A DNA stretch of 64,000 bases from Streptomyces sp. NBC_01478 (GTDB taxonomy: Bacteria > Actinomycetota > Actinomycetes > Streptomycetales > Streptomycetaceae): NCBI RefSeq assembly GCF_036227225.1, contig NZ_CP109444.1:11141501-11205500 (forward strand), given 5' to 3'. The notes beneath the pieces were generated by a model. That model was not told the origin of the DNA, ran no database searches, and was given only the letters and a program-made list of their open reading frames with translations. This document shows, piece by piece, positions 19,601 to 27,247 of the stretch; the stretch's first letter is position 1, and every line of letters begins with the position of its first letter. The position numbers and the translations under genes were made by a program.

Positions 19601-20590
19601 CTGCTCGACGGGGTGGTCGTCGCGCGGCAGGAGAAGGTGGAGTACTACGAGTCAGACTGGGGCGCGGTGCCGATGTTCTTCCGGCATGAACTCGCGCTCG
19701 GGGAAGGCGAACACGTACTGGAGCTGGTGGCCGACGCCGTCCAGCCGCGCGAGGCGCTGTTCGTCGATTGCGTGGCGAGTGGGGAGGGTGTCGTGAACTC
19801 CCTTGTGAGCGGCGCCGGTTGGGAGGCGGAGACGGGGGAGTGGCGCGGTCGTACCGTTGAACACGAGGGCCGCTGGGGCGAGTTGCAGCACTGCTACGCG
19901 GCCGTACGACCGCACCCGTTGCCGGACACCGAGTGGCTCACCGGCGCGCCGGTGCTCGGCGCCGCCGTCCTGCCGCTGAGGGCCACGGACACTGTCCGTG
20001 AACGCGTCCAGCGGTTCCGCTTCACCGTGCCGGCGGGCACCGAATCGCTGGACCTGCCACTGGAGTTGCCCGCGAGGGTACGGATCGGCGACGGCACCGT
20101 GACGCGGCTCGACGGGCAGGTCCTGGCACTGGATCGACCGCTCCCGCAGGCCACGGAGGTCGAGGTCGTCACCGCGCCCACGGCCGTACGGAGGGGTGGC
20201 TCCGCCTGGCGCGGACCGGTACGCGTGCGGACCGTACCGGCTGAACTGCCGCTGGGGGAGTGGAGTTCGGTGGGACTCGGAAGCTGGAGCGGGGGTGTCA
20301 CGTACGCGCGGGAGGTGGAGGTGCCGGCCGGGCCGGACCCGGTGCTGGATCTCGGGCGGGTGCGCGGCAGTGTGTCGGTCGTTCTCGACGGCGAGCGGGT
20401 CGGAGAGGCGTTCTGTCCGCCGTACCGCTTCCAACTCCTGGGCGCCGCAGGGCGGTTGGTGCGTCTGGAGGTGACGGTCAATAACACTCTGGCGCCGTAT
20501 CTCGCCGAAGCCACTCCGACCGCCTGGGCCTTCCCGGCTCAGCTCGCGTCGGGGCTGATGGGGCCGGTGACGCTACGGATTCCCGGCTGA
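16640..20590 (+). CDS. Large GH106-like glycoside hydrolase (putative alpha-L-rhamnosidase)
   Basis: 1,316 residues with a GTG start behind GGAAGGA. The N-terminal FGPTPLWWWSGARVTRERLDRQLRSFADGGIHN is the opening of the GH106-like catalytic barrel; further barrel features are LWFYDQIGFSG, GSFQDELPGTN (acidic residues), ESFHSS-like IEAFHSSGWGG and WAPPSTDWRQPYW. The C-terminal third contains jelly-roll carbohydrate-binding modules (NKGLVPEEF to the GH2-style ending TVNNTLAPYL). No signal peptide is visible, so it probably acts inside the cell on imported oligosaccharides. Substrate is inferred from family only. The 3' end overlaps the convergent LacI gene by 18 bases. Confidence 0.75.
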   Translation: MISPALQQLFDAPPRDFGPTPLWWWSGARVTRERLDRQLRSFADGGIHNLVVINLAPAGPAFGARTDDPPWFGEEWWCRFADACRIARDIGTRLWFYDQIGFSGANVQGAVTRHHPEATGRALRSRTATVTGGTVALHGAETLVAAYDLTGRRLSATPDSGRVRIPAAEGTDVRLVVAVPTAFDYLDPHAVGLLLDAVHHEYDRRVPEYLGNVIAGSFQDELPGTNSWSHRFPAEFSARRGYDLLDHLPALFGQLTTRAAKIRADYYAVRAELTEEALFKPLAAWHHERGMLVGADQSNPARAGFPAQSTQIYTDYFRTHRWYGAVGSDHEGDSKVHSSMAHLYGHERVWIEAFHSSGWGGTPADTYDWLLPFLRSGANLYNPHASYFGTAGGWFEWAPPSTDWRQPYWQQYPAFSRAVARICSIMSWGTYSADVAVLHPTATMQSLIPLDTPVQHFGDGRLGNEHADVDETQRHYLDLCGTNNWVDPHLGSLDRHRISYDVIDDASVQRATAAEGALRVRDLAYRAVLLPSASVLEEGTARRLTQLLDTGGRLVVVGRPPATAAGRAGDDSVVAALLKHPRLERAGDAEAGAAAVADLAGHATGELPILVRRKGVEAVALVTGAFPDARTLPGNADHVADPARYARHSTVTVRAPVAEAEIWNPATGTRRPAQVTVSEGRSTIEVPLEGAPAVLVVWREGTPQTLRTAASTPVQERAIDLSTGWEGRLVPTMDNTWGDMALPAGTSVAEPQIWTMEWTETDGHDASGERTRATYGNRVRVLPPVPSAQAPEPLDGPRAQQVLSGELPLAPAGTDWRVSLYSSSRGIPDPDGLLGNKGLVPEEFVRVPVPGPGTVARVRSIVETDHRGPADLHIGAAAAKRVWWNGGRLDTGSGYLATARVRIGSSRNVLEYELAEAEDRPRLISGSADTPLGSYFCLTRPDGFGPRPRFMCLPEDVRPSGRVTYRGGLYGPGPAVLVVGAAVGVTVLLDGVVVARQEKVEYYESDWGAVPMFFRHELALGEGEHVLELVADAVQPREALFVDCVASGEGVVNSLVSGAGWEAETGEWRGRTVEHEGRWGELQHCYAAVRPHPLPDTEWLTGAPVLGAAVLPLRATDTVRERVQRFRFTVPAGTESLDLPLELPARVRIGDGTVTRLDGQVLALDRPLPQATEVEVVTAPTAVRRGGSAWRGPVRVRTVPAELPLGEWSSVGLGSWSGGVTYAREVEVPAGPDPVLDLGRVRGSVSVVLDGERVGEAFCPPYRFQLLGAAGRLVRLEVTVNNTLAPYLAEATPTAWAFPAQLASGLMGPVTLRIPG

Positions 20591-21631
20591 CAGCGGCCGG
20601 GTGGAGTCCCGCAGGACGAGGTCGGGCGCGAACACCCGGGTCTCATGGGCGTGTTCGGCGCGGGCCTCCACCTCGTCGAGCAGCATTCCCACGGCCGCTC
20701 TGCCGAGTTCCTCGACGGGTTGCCGGACCGTCGTGAGGGTCGTGCCGACGAAGCTCGCGATGTCGAGGTCGCCGTAGCCGACGACCTGTACCTCCTCGGG
20801 TATCCGCACCCCCCGTTCGCCCAGTCCGCGGCAGAGTCCGGCGGCGAGGAAGTCGTTGGTGCAGAAGACACCGTCGGGCAGTTCGTCGAGTCCGCGGGCG
20901 ATCTCCAGGCCGTAGGCCACCGTCATCTCGTCGGCGACGAGTTGGCGGATCCGTGCCTCGCGGCGGGTGCGGACGGCCTGCCGGGCGCCCTGGTAGCGGT
21001 CGGCGCACTGCACGATTCCGCGTTCGCCGTTCACGACGAGGATGTCGCGCGCCCCGCAGTCCAGGAGGTGCTGCACGGCGATCCGGCCGCCGGCGATGTC
21101 GTCGACCGAGACGGAACAGCCGTCCTGGGCCGGCAGCGCACGGTCCGCGAGGACCAGGGGGATGCCGCGCTCGCGCAGCCGGGTGAGCCGGGTGGGGTCG
21201 GCGCCGAGCGGCACGACCACCGCGCCCACGGCCCGCTGTTCGATCAGCATCGTGAAGTAGCCCTGCTCCCGCTCGGGGGCGTCACCGCTGTCGCAGAGCA
21301 CGAGGGAGTAGCCGTGGTCGTAGGCCGCGTCCGCGGCGCCCCGGGCGATGCGCGAGTAGAACGTATTGGCCACGTCGGGCAGTACCAGGCCGATCGAGGA
21401 CGAGTGCCCGGTGCGCAGCCCGGCGGCTCCCGGATGGGGTACGTAGTCCAGCGCGGCGACCGCGTCACGGACCCGCTCGGCGGTGCGGGCGTTGACCCGC
21501 TCCGGCCGGTTCAGGACGTTCGACACCGTGGACACCGAGACGCCCGCGGCGGCCGCGACGTCCTGAATACGGGCGGGGCGAACCTGAATGGCGCCCACCC
21601 CCCTCGCTGTGACAGCCGTGCGACCAGGCAC
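20573..21631 (-). CDS. LacI-family regulator of the GH106/MFS/isomerase locus
   Basis: 352 residues. HTH RIQDVAAAAGVSVSTVSNVLNRPERVN near residue 21, hinge region GAAGLRTGHSSSIG, and a full sugar-binding core with LVLPDVANTFYSRIARG, GVFCTNDFLAAGLCRGL and VVGYGDLDIASFVGTTLTTVRQP. It sits at the end of the GH106-like gene, tail to tail. Its own upstream region and both promoters of the divergent sugar genes carry the AAAACGTT motif, so it probably represses all three. An alternative GTG about 12 codons in would remove a Thr/Arg leader. Confidence 0.9.
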   Translation of the reverse strand: MPGRTAVTARGVGAIQVRPARIQDVAAAAGVSVSTVSNVLNRPERVNARTAERVRDAVAALDYVPHPGAAGLRTGHSSSIGLVLPDVANTFYSRIARGAADAAYDHGYSLVLCDSGDAPEREQGYFTMLIEQRAVGAVVVPLGADPTRLTRLRERGIPLVLADRALPAQDGCSVSVDDIAGGRIAVQHLLDCGARDILVVNGERGIVQCADRYQGARQAVRTRREARIRQLVADEMTVAYGLEIARGLDELPDGVFCTNDFLAAGLCRGLGERGVRIPEEVQVVGYGDLDIASFVGTTLTTVRQPVEELGRAAVGMLLDEVEARAEHAHETRVFAPDLVLRDSTRPLSAGNP

Positions 21632-21672
21632 GACGCGGTTCTCATGGGCGGCGACAGTCTACCTCGACGGGT

Positions 21673-21685
21673 GTTGCAACGTTTT
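21673..21685 (-). promoter_or_regulatory. AAAACGTTGCAAC operator upstream of lacI-type gene
   Basis: On the minus strand AAAACGTTGCAAC, 12 of 13 bases identical to the site in the MFS promoter (AAAACGTTCCAAC). It overlaps the expected -35 position of a -10-like TAGACT at 21656-21661, so it fits autorepression of the LacI gene. Confidence 0.6.
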
Positions 21686-21756
21686 CCGCCGGGTGCCTGG
21701 CGGAGATGAGGGCCGTGGCCAAATCGGCCTGTGATCAACAGGGTTAACATGGGGTT

Positions 21757-22446
21757 ATGGCTGAGGGTTCGGGAGTCGATGCTCCGACGGAGGGCGGCCG
21801 CCCGCTGAGGCGCGATGCCGTCCTCAACCGGGAGAAGATTCTGCGTGCCGCCCGGGAGGTGTTCGGCCGGCACGGGCTGGGGGTCACGCTCGACGACGTG
21901 GCCCGGCACGCGGGGGTCGGGGTCGGGACCGTGTACCGGCGCTTCCCCGACAAGGAGACCCTGGTGCGGGCCCTGTTCGAGCAGGATCTCGGGATGCGGC
22001 AGGCGTCCGCGGAGCGGGCACTCGCGCATCCTGATCCTTGGGAAGGGTTCGTGGACTTCCTGACGGAGATGGGGGCCGACCTCGCCGAGAACCGTGGTCT
22101 GCATGAAGTGATCATGTTGGGGAGCCACAGTTCCGAGCCCATGGAGACGGTGCGGGGCGGGATGCTCCCCTTCCTGGAGGCCCTGATCCATCGGGCGCAG
22201 GAGAGTGGGGATCTGCGTGCGGAGGTCACGCCCTCCGACATTCCCGTCGTCGTGCAGATGCTCAGTGCCGCCAGCCAGTTCACCCAGGGCAAGCGGCCCG
22301 ACGTCTGGCGCCGCTACTTCGAGATCATTCTCAACGGCATCCGGCAGCGCCCCGACAACCTGCCGCTCACGACACCGAGCTTGGGCAACGAGACGGTGGA
22401 ACAGGTGATGGGCCTGGTCAGGCCCGCCTCCGTGGAGGAGGAGTAG
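21757..22446 (+). CDS. TetR/AcrR-family transcriptional regulator
   Basis: 229 residues. N-terminal HTH is complete: ILRAAREVFGRHGLGVTLDDVARHAGVGVGTVYRRFPDKE. The C-terminal ligand domain contains RAQESGDLRAEVTPSDIPVVVQMLSAA, close to the TetR subgroup that controls efflux or hydrolase genes. It is convergent with the CocE-like hydrolase and divergent from the LacI gene, so neither is an obvious target. A stretch CTGTGATCAACAG at its promoter may be its own site, but support is weak. Confidence 0.88.
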   Translation: MAEGSGVDAPTEGGRPLRRDAVLNREKILRAAREVFGRHGLGVTLDDVARHAGVGVGTVYRRFPDKETLVRALFEQDLGMRQASAERALAHPDPWEGFVDFLTEMGADLAENRGLHEVIMLGSHSSEPMETVRGGMLPFLEALIHRAQESGDLRAEVTPSDIPVVVQMLSAASQFTQGKRPDVWRRYFEIILNGIRQRPDNLPLTTPSLGNETVEQVMGLVRPASVEEE

Positions 22447-22482
22447 CAGGTCCGTCGTACGCACGGACCTGCCACCCGTGTT

Positions 22483-24273
22483 TCAGGAGGACGGTCCCCA
22501 GTTGTCGCCGCTGGGAGTGGCCGAACTCGGCGTCGTCAGCGGCAGGTTGACGAAGGACGCGGCCTGTGGGGAGCGTTCGACGGTGTAGGTGCCCCCGGCC
22601 AGGTTCGCCAGTTCCTGCGGGGTCGGGGCGACGGGGAAGTGGACGTCGGCGGGCGGTTGGCTGTTGATGCTGATCCGGATCCGGTAACCGGCCGGAATCC
22701 TGGTGAAGTTGGACAGCAGGGAGATGTCGTAGCGGGTCGTCTGCCCGGGTGTCACCGGGCGCTGTGACGCCTGAGTGAAGGGGTGACCGGGTTTCAGCAG
22801 GGTGCCGTTGTCGCCGTACCAGCTCTCCTGGGTGTCGACGGCGCGTTGGCTGCCCAGGAGGATTCCGTCGGCCTGCTTGGTCACCGTTCCGTCCGGGGCG
22901 ACGATGCTCAGCTTGGCCGACAGCTCGGTCTCCGGTGTCGTCGACTTCGCGTAGAGGGTGACGTCGGTCGGGCCGTCGAGCAGGGCCGCCTTGGTGAGCG
23001 GGGCGGTGGTGTACGTCAGCGTGTCGGCCGCCGCCGCGCTCCAGGAGAGCGAGTCGCTGCCCTGGTCCGTCGGTTTCCCGGTGATGAGGGAGCCGTCGCC
23101 GAGGTAGTAGGTGCGGGCGTCGGAGGAGAGGGGCCAGGCGGCGCTGTCGACCCAGGTGTTCGCGCCGTTCTCGAACAGGTGCAGGGGCGTCGAGGTGTCG
23201 GCCATGCCCGTGGGCGCGTTCTTGAGCCAGGTCTCGAACCACTCCAGGCGGATGGCCTGCAGTGCCTCCTCGTTGACGTGCTCGCCATGGGTCCAGGGCC
23301 CGACGATCGCCTGGTATCGCCCGGTGACGGGCTCGTCCGAGGAGATCGGATCGGTCAACGGCCGGTGGTAGTAGGCGTTTTGGGCCGACACGTAGGCGCC
23401 GAGGTTCCCGCCGGGGAAGAGGTCGTTCCAGCCGGCCTCGGTCAGTGCCGGAATGTTGTTGCCCACGATCCGCGGCATGAGCTTCTGGACGTTCAGCGAC
23501 TGCCAGTAGGCGTCGTTGTACGAGCGTGAGCCGCCCGACGCCTGCTGGGCGATGGTCACCGACTGCGGGTCGGTGGCGGGGTCGTCCTCGGGGCCGCGCG
23601 GCTCGGCCTGGGCGATGCCGGCCACGAAGGGGGTCGGGATGCCGCCGTTCGCGGTGAGGTCGTTGTAGAAGTCCGAGTCGGTGCAGAAGGGTGTGATGGC
23701 CTTGAGCGCGGAGTTCTTGCCCACGGCCGCCGCGGTGAACCACTGGTTCACCCCGAGGTAGGAGCAACCGTCGAGCCCCACCTTGCCGTTGGACCCGGAC
23801 AGCGTGTGGGCCGCCCAGTCGACGAGGTCGGCTCCGTCCTTGCCCTGCCGGTCGCCCATCCAGTCGACCTGCCCGCCGGAGTCGCCGGTGCCGCGTACGG
23901 CGGAGGCCACGTAGATGTAGCCCCGCTGCACGAAGTAGGTACCGGTATCCGTGGGGTCGGAGCGCTGGGCGCCGTAGGGATTCTGGGTCAGGAGCACGGG
24001 GAACGGGCCCGACGCGCGTGCGCCGGTGCCCGGGTCGGTCGGATAGACGACCTCGACGGCGATCTTCACGCCGTCGTCCATGGTGACGGTGGTGTGGACG
24101 GGCGCGCTCGCCGCGTAACTGGCGGCGGGCGGCTGCCAGTTGGTCGCGTGCGTGGGGAGCGTGGTGGCCGTCGTCCGGCCTGCGGCCACGAGGAGGAGCA
24201 CAGCGGAGGCGCTGCTCAGTACGGAGACCCTGTGGGGCAGCTTGATCCGGTTTCTTGCCTTGGGCTTGTTCAT
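22483..24273 (-). CDS. Secreted CocE/NonD-family alpha/beta hydrolase (X-Pro dipeptidyl-peptidase type)
   Basis: 596 residues. Signal sequence VSVLSSASAVLLLVAAGRTTA, then the catalytic alpha/beta domain: nucleophile Ser in LDGCSYLGVNQW, acid probably in EAGWNDLFPG and His in IVGPWTHGEHV. The C-terminal jelly roll (TPAETELSA-like region to RISINSQPPADVHFP) is usual for CocE and Xaa-Pro peptidases. Expected activity is hydrolysis of esters, amides or Xaa-Pro peptides outside the cell. ATG at 24273 gives a proper signal peptide; the longer frame to 24936 runs over the next gene. It follows the GPR1/YaaH transporter by about 30 bases and may share its transcript. Confidence 0.82.
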   Translation of the reverse strand: MNKPKARNRIKLPHRVSVLSSASAVLLLVAAGRTTATTLPTHATNWQPPAASYAASAPVHTTVTMDDGVKIAVEVVYPTDPGTGARASGPFPVLLTQNPYGAQRSDPTDTGTYFVQRGYIYVASAVRGTGDSGGQVDWMGDRQGKDGADLVDWAAHTLSGSNGKVGLDGCSYLGVNQWFTAAAVGKNSALKAITPFCTDSDFYNDLTANGGIPTPFVAGIAQAEPRGPEDDPATDPQSVTIAQQASGGSRSYNDAYWQSLNVQKLMPRIVGNNIPALTEAGWNDLFPGGNLGAYVSAQNAYYHRPLTDPISSDEPVTGRYQAIVGPWTHGEHVNEEALQAIRLEWFETWLKNAPTGMADTSTPLHLFENGANTWVDSAAWPLSSDARTYYLGDGSLITGKPTDQGSDSLSWSAAAADTLTYTTAPLTKAALLDGPTDVTLYAKSTTPETELSAKLSIVAPDGTVTKQADGILLGSQRAVDTQESWYGDNGTLLKPGHPFTQASQRPVTPGQTTRYDISLLSNFTRIPAGYRIRISINSQPPADVHFPVAPTPQELANLAGGTYTVERSPQAASFVNLPLTTPSSATPSGDNWGPSS

Positions 24274-24305
24274 GCGGCTCCTTGGAACGGGTGGGGGGTT
24301 CCGCG

Positions 24306-25049
24306 TCACGCCGCCTGCGCGGCGGCCCGCCGGTCGCGGGTCAGGGCGAAGAGCGGGAACACCGTGCGTCCGCGGATGTCGTTGGTCAGCTCGGCCAGGA
24401 CCAGATAGAAGGCGACGGCGGCCAGCACGATCTCGACGTAGCCGGCGGTGTGCAGCACCGAATCGCTCGGCACGCCCGCACTCGAAGCGCCCAGGTAGGC
24501 GGTCACCAGCAGCACGATCGTCAGCGTCAGCAGGGAGAACGCGCTCACGATCACCGCGTTCGTACCGAGACTGGCGACGGCGAAGACCAGCGTGACGACC
24601 AGCCAGGCGATGAGGAACAGCCCCAGCGACTGCATCACGGCATGTCCGCCCGCGGCCGCCGAGGCCTCCGCCGACGCTCCGCCGGCCTTCGCCGCTGCCG
24701 CCGCGGCTCCCGCGATGTGGGGTGCGGCCCAGAACTCGATGACGGTGTAGCCGAGCCAGAACGCCCCGTACGCCGTGAGGAACGCGGCGGCGAAGGTCGC
24801 GCCGGAGGCCAACGCGAAGAAGCCGGCGACGAGTTGGACGAGACCGCCGTAGAAGAAGGTGCCCGCCAGCACGATCGTGCCGTCGGCCGCGTCGATGACG
24901 CCGGCGGTGTGCAGGCCCAGGATGAGCGAGCACCACGCGAATCCGGCCGCCCCCACGGCTGTCGCGTGACCGATGTGGGAGGTGGTGGTGACTGCCGGGA
25001 CCGGCGGGCTCTGGGCAGCGTGAAGCGACACTTCGGCCATGGTGATCAA
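24306..25049 (-). CDS. GPR1/FUN34/YaaH-family acetate/succinate transporter
   Basis: 247 residues with six membrane segments. GFAWCSLILGLHTAG in helix 1, FFYGGLVQLVAGFFALASGATFAAAFLTAYGAFWLGY and the FLIAWLVVTLVF/LLTLTIVLLVTAYLGAS helices fit the acetate uptake family (SatP). An Ala/Gly-rich insert of about 25 residues (IAGAAAAAAKAGGAS) sits in the middle loop. The start MITMAEV has two ATGs; the second is equally possible. A perfect TetR-type palindrome lies 44 bases upstream. Confidence 0.85.
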   Translation of the reverse strand: MITMAEVSLHAAQSPPVPAVTTTSHIGHATAVGAAGFAWCSLILGLHTAGVIDAADGTIVLAGTFFYGGLVQLVAGFFALASGATFAAAFLTAYGAFWLGYTVIEFWAAPHIAGAAAAAAKAGGASAEASAAAGGHAVMQSLGLFLIAWLVVTLVFAVASLGTNAVIVSAFSLLTLTIVLLVTAYLGASSAGVPSDSVLHTAGYVEIVLAAVAFYLVLAELTNDIRGRTVFPLFALTRDRRAAAQAA

Positions 25050-25092
25050 CCCTTCTGGAATGTCGACAGCGGGGGCGCTCGGCCCGTGCCGT

Positions 25093-25110
25093 CTACCGAA
25101 TGGTCGGTAG
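25093..25110. promoter_or_regulatory. TetR-type operator, perfect palindrome
   Basis: CTACCGAATGGTCGGTAG: seven-base arms around a four-base centre. ACCGACCATTCGGT-like sites are typical for TetR-family repressors. It sits 44 bases upstream of the YaaH transporter gene, so it should control the transporter and perhaps the hydrolase behind it. Candidate repressors are the TetR at 21757 or a remote one, since the adjacent TetR gene looks damaged. Confidence 0.7.
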
Positions 25111-25361
25111 TTTGGGAACGGCCGTTGGGGCTGTCAAGGGATCGAACCGAAGTGGAAAACGCCCTCGATGCCGCTCCGGCGGCGCCTGTCGACGGGCGGG
25201 CCGCGGAGCGGGGGCGGCTTCAGGGGTGCGTCGTCGGCGCGCGGATGTCCGGCATCTTCCCTGGTGGGGAGGGGTGCCTGGAGTCCCGCCCGGAGTTGCC
25301 GGGCGGGCGGCGGGTGATCATCCGGGAGGGTCGGGTCGCGGGGCTTCCCGGGCCGAATAAA

Positions 25362-25380
25362 GTGGAGATATATTCTCCAC
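25362..25380. repeat. AT-rich inverted repeat: operator or terminator
   Basis: Seven-base arms GTGGAGA/TCTCCAC around TATAT. Read on the minus strand it lies 40 bases beyond the stop of the TetR-like gene and is followed by TTTATT, so it could be a factor-independent terminator; its symmetry also suits a regulator site. The sequence cannot decide. Confidence 0.5.
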
Positions 25381-25419
25381 AACGGGGGAGCGGGGGTTCC
25401 TCGGGGCGACGAGGAGGTC

Positions 25420-26034
25420 CTATTGGGGGAGCTGTCCGCGGAGGCCGCCGAGGATGAGGCCGAGTCCGAACTCGAAGCGGTCGTCGAAGTTGAGGATCTC
25501 CTCGACGGGGGTGGAGAACAGTTGGGGGTACGTCTGGCGAGCGCCGGGGAACGTGAGTCTGTCGCGGGCGTCGTCGGTCAGGCCCTGCTGTTCCAGGGCT
25601 TCGCCGAGGACGTGGCAGAAGACGGTCGACGTGGCCCAGAGGGCGACGACCCCGTTGAATCCCGCGCGCCGCATGACGCCGACGAGGCACTCCGCGAGCG
25701 TCGGGCTGTGCCGTTTCGCGGTGTAGCTGCCGCCGACGATCCGGGCGCCCTCGCGCTGTGCCGGCAGGGCCTGCCGCAACTGTCCGGCCAGGAGGGGGAT
25801 CTCGGCCTCCCAGTCGTTCTCGGGGGTGTCCGGCAGTGCGTTGGCCAGGATCGCTTCGGCCATCTCGTCCAGGAGGGCCTGTTTATTGCTGAACACGCGG
25901 TAGATGGCGGGCAGTTGGTGCCTTTTGGCGTCCGCCAGTCGGCGCATGGTGAGGGCGTCGTGCCCGCCCTCGTCGCCGTTGAGCATGCGCTCCGGGGCGC
26001 CACCGTGCGGATGAGGTCGATGAGTCGACGTCAT
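25420..26034 (-). pseudogene. TetR-family regulator with damaged DNA-binding domain
   Basis: About 204 residues from ATG 26034, which has no ribosome-binding site. The C-terminal two-thirds is a normal TetR_C-type domain (EIPLLAGQLRQALPAQREGARIVGG through EFGLGLILGGL). The N-terminus is abnormal: instead of helix 1 of the HTH there is HPHGGAPERMLNGDEGGHDALTM, lacking about 20-25 residues, and the turn reads LADAKRHQLPAIYRVFSNKQ where a Gly-Val turn is expected. It probably no longer binds DNA normally. It could instead be a short functional variant starting at 25986. Confidence 0.6.
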
Positions 26035-26374
26035 TACTGGAAACGCGGTTGCCCCAGTCGCCGGCGTGCGCGCTGCACCGGGCCCGCGACGGGCACCTCC
26101 CGGGGGAGTGTGCGGATCGCGACGGAGCCCCAACTTGCTTAGGCGCGCGGGGAGTTGGCGATCAGCCTCAGTGTGGCGATCTCGGCTCGGTCGACTGCGT
26201 CGCCGGGTTCATCCTCGCCGTCCAGGACCGCCTGCTGCCCTGACGGCCCGGCCCGGCATCGCGGCGGGGGTGGCGGAGGGGGCGCTCGCGGAACGGCTGG
26301 TCCACGCGTTCATCGGTGCATGCGGCCCCACGTGTTCATCTGCGCGCGCAGCCCCGTGCGTACAACCCCACGCG

Positions 26375-26992
26375 CTAGGAACGCGCGACGGTCTGATCGT
26401 CATCGGCGTCCGACGTGGCCGTCCGCTCGGCGCGATCCGCGGTGTCGGGATCCGAGATGTCGGGACCGTCGATGTGTCCCGTGCGGAGCTGTTCGGCGGC
26501 CCAATGGGCCCACTCCTGTTCCAACACCCGCTGGCGGATGCCGTGTTCGAGGACGAGCCTGCCGCACACGGTGAGCATGTCCTTGTCCCACTCCTCCGTG
26601 TCCCGGAGGGCGACCAGGGTGTCGTGCTCCTTTGCCGAGGCCTCCGCGTGGTCGAGGAGTCGCTGGACAGCTTCCTCTCGCGGCAGGAGCCCCAGGAAGA
26701 AGGTCTGCAGCAGCATCGGATTGCGCTGCGGCCTGCTCTCCCGGTTCTCGGTCAGCCAGCGCAGGGTCTCCGCGTGCCCCTCGGGGGTGAGCGAGTACTG
26801 CTTGCGGCCCCGGGGACCCTCCTCCGTGACCTTGATCAGACCTGTCGCGTCCAGCTTGGTCAGCTCGCCGTAGATCTGGCTCTGCTTGGCGGGCCAGACG
26901 TAACCAAGCGAGGTGTCGAACATTTTCAGCAGGTCGTAGCCGCTGCCGGGGCGGAAGACGAGGAGTCCCAAGAGGGCGTTGCGAAGGCTCAT
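26375..26992 (-). CDS. PadR-family transcriptional regulator
   Basis: 205 residues from MSLRNALLGLL. Winged helix: LLGLLVFRPGSGYDLLKMFDTSLGYVWPAKQSQIYGELTKLDATGLI and wing EEGPRGRKQYSLTPEG; a long C-terminal helical dimerisation region (residues 90-180) classifies it with PadR/VirR-type regulators that respond to phenolic or other hydrophobic ligands. An upstream ATG would add 18 non-family residues across the operator. An ACCTGTCAA-TTGGA site precedes it and recurs at the divergent membrane-protein/oxygenase operon, indicating autoregulation plus control of that operon. Confidence 0.88.
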   Translation of the reverse strand: MSLRNALLGLLVFRPGSGYDLLKMFDTSLGYVWPAKQSQIYGELTKLDATGLIKVTEEGPRGRKQYSLTPEGHAETLRWLTENRESRPQRNPMLLQTFFLGLLPREEAVQRLLDHAEASAKEHDTLVALRDTEEWDKDMLTVCGRLVLEHGIRQRVLEQEWAHWAAEQLRTGHIDGPDISDPDTADRAERTATSDADDDQTVARS

Positions 26993-27016
26993 GCCCACAA
27001 CCCTAACGCCTGGCAC

Positions 27017-27032
27017 TCCAATATTGACAGGT
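27017..27032 (-). promoter_or_regulatory. PadR operator upstream of padR-type gene
   Basis: Minus strand ACCTGTCAATATTGGA, 25 bases before the PadR start. It matches 27207-27222 (ACCTGTCAAAGTTGGA) at 14 of 16 positions; the two copies face in opposite directions, each toward the gene it precedes. Likely PadR binding site. Confidence 0.65.
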
Positions 27033-27174
27033 CGAAAACTACCCATGCGGATTCTGTGCGTCCGGGCGGGAGGCCGTGTGGAGGCCGGACGCGGCCGTAG
27101 GGGTTTGCGCAGGTGGGGCCCGCGCGGGCCCGCGGGGGCGGTGGCGCGGCGGACTTTCGTTCAATATTCCATTC

Positions 27175-27222
27175 TTGACATGTTGATTGCGGAGCATCTA
27201 GCTTCCACCTGTCAAAGTTGGA
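27175..27222 (+). promoter_or_regulatory. Promoter and PadR operator of the membrane protein/oxygenase operon
   Basis: -35 TTGACA (27175-27180), 18-base spacer, -10 TAGCTT (27199-27204). The operator ACCTGTCAAAGTTGGA (27207-27222) covers the expected transcription start, ideal for repression. The ribosome-binding site AAGGAAG follows at 27235-27241. Confidence 0.65.
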
Positions 27223-27247
27223 ACGTCGAGTTGTAAGGAAGTTCAAC

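Larger units (their letters stand above)
25050..25419. other. 370-base gene-free region with two perfect inverted repeats
   Basis: Between the YaaH-type transporter and the damaged TetR gene. I find no convincing coding frame: the short ORFs are arginine/proline-rich and lack ribosome-binding sites. It holds a TetR-type operator at 25093-25110 and a separate AT-rich inverted repeat at 25362-25380. Confidence 0.6.

Noticed and set aside
22483..24936. In-frame extension of the CocE-type hydrolase over the transporter gene
   Set aside because: The signal peptide begins at 24273; the extra sequence is a shadow of the YaaH gene.
25134..25382. 82-codon minus-strand frame beginning MWRIYLHF
   Set aside because: Starts inside the inverted repeat, Pro/Arg-rich, no ribosome-binding site and no recognisable family.
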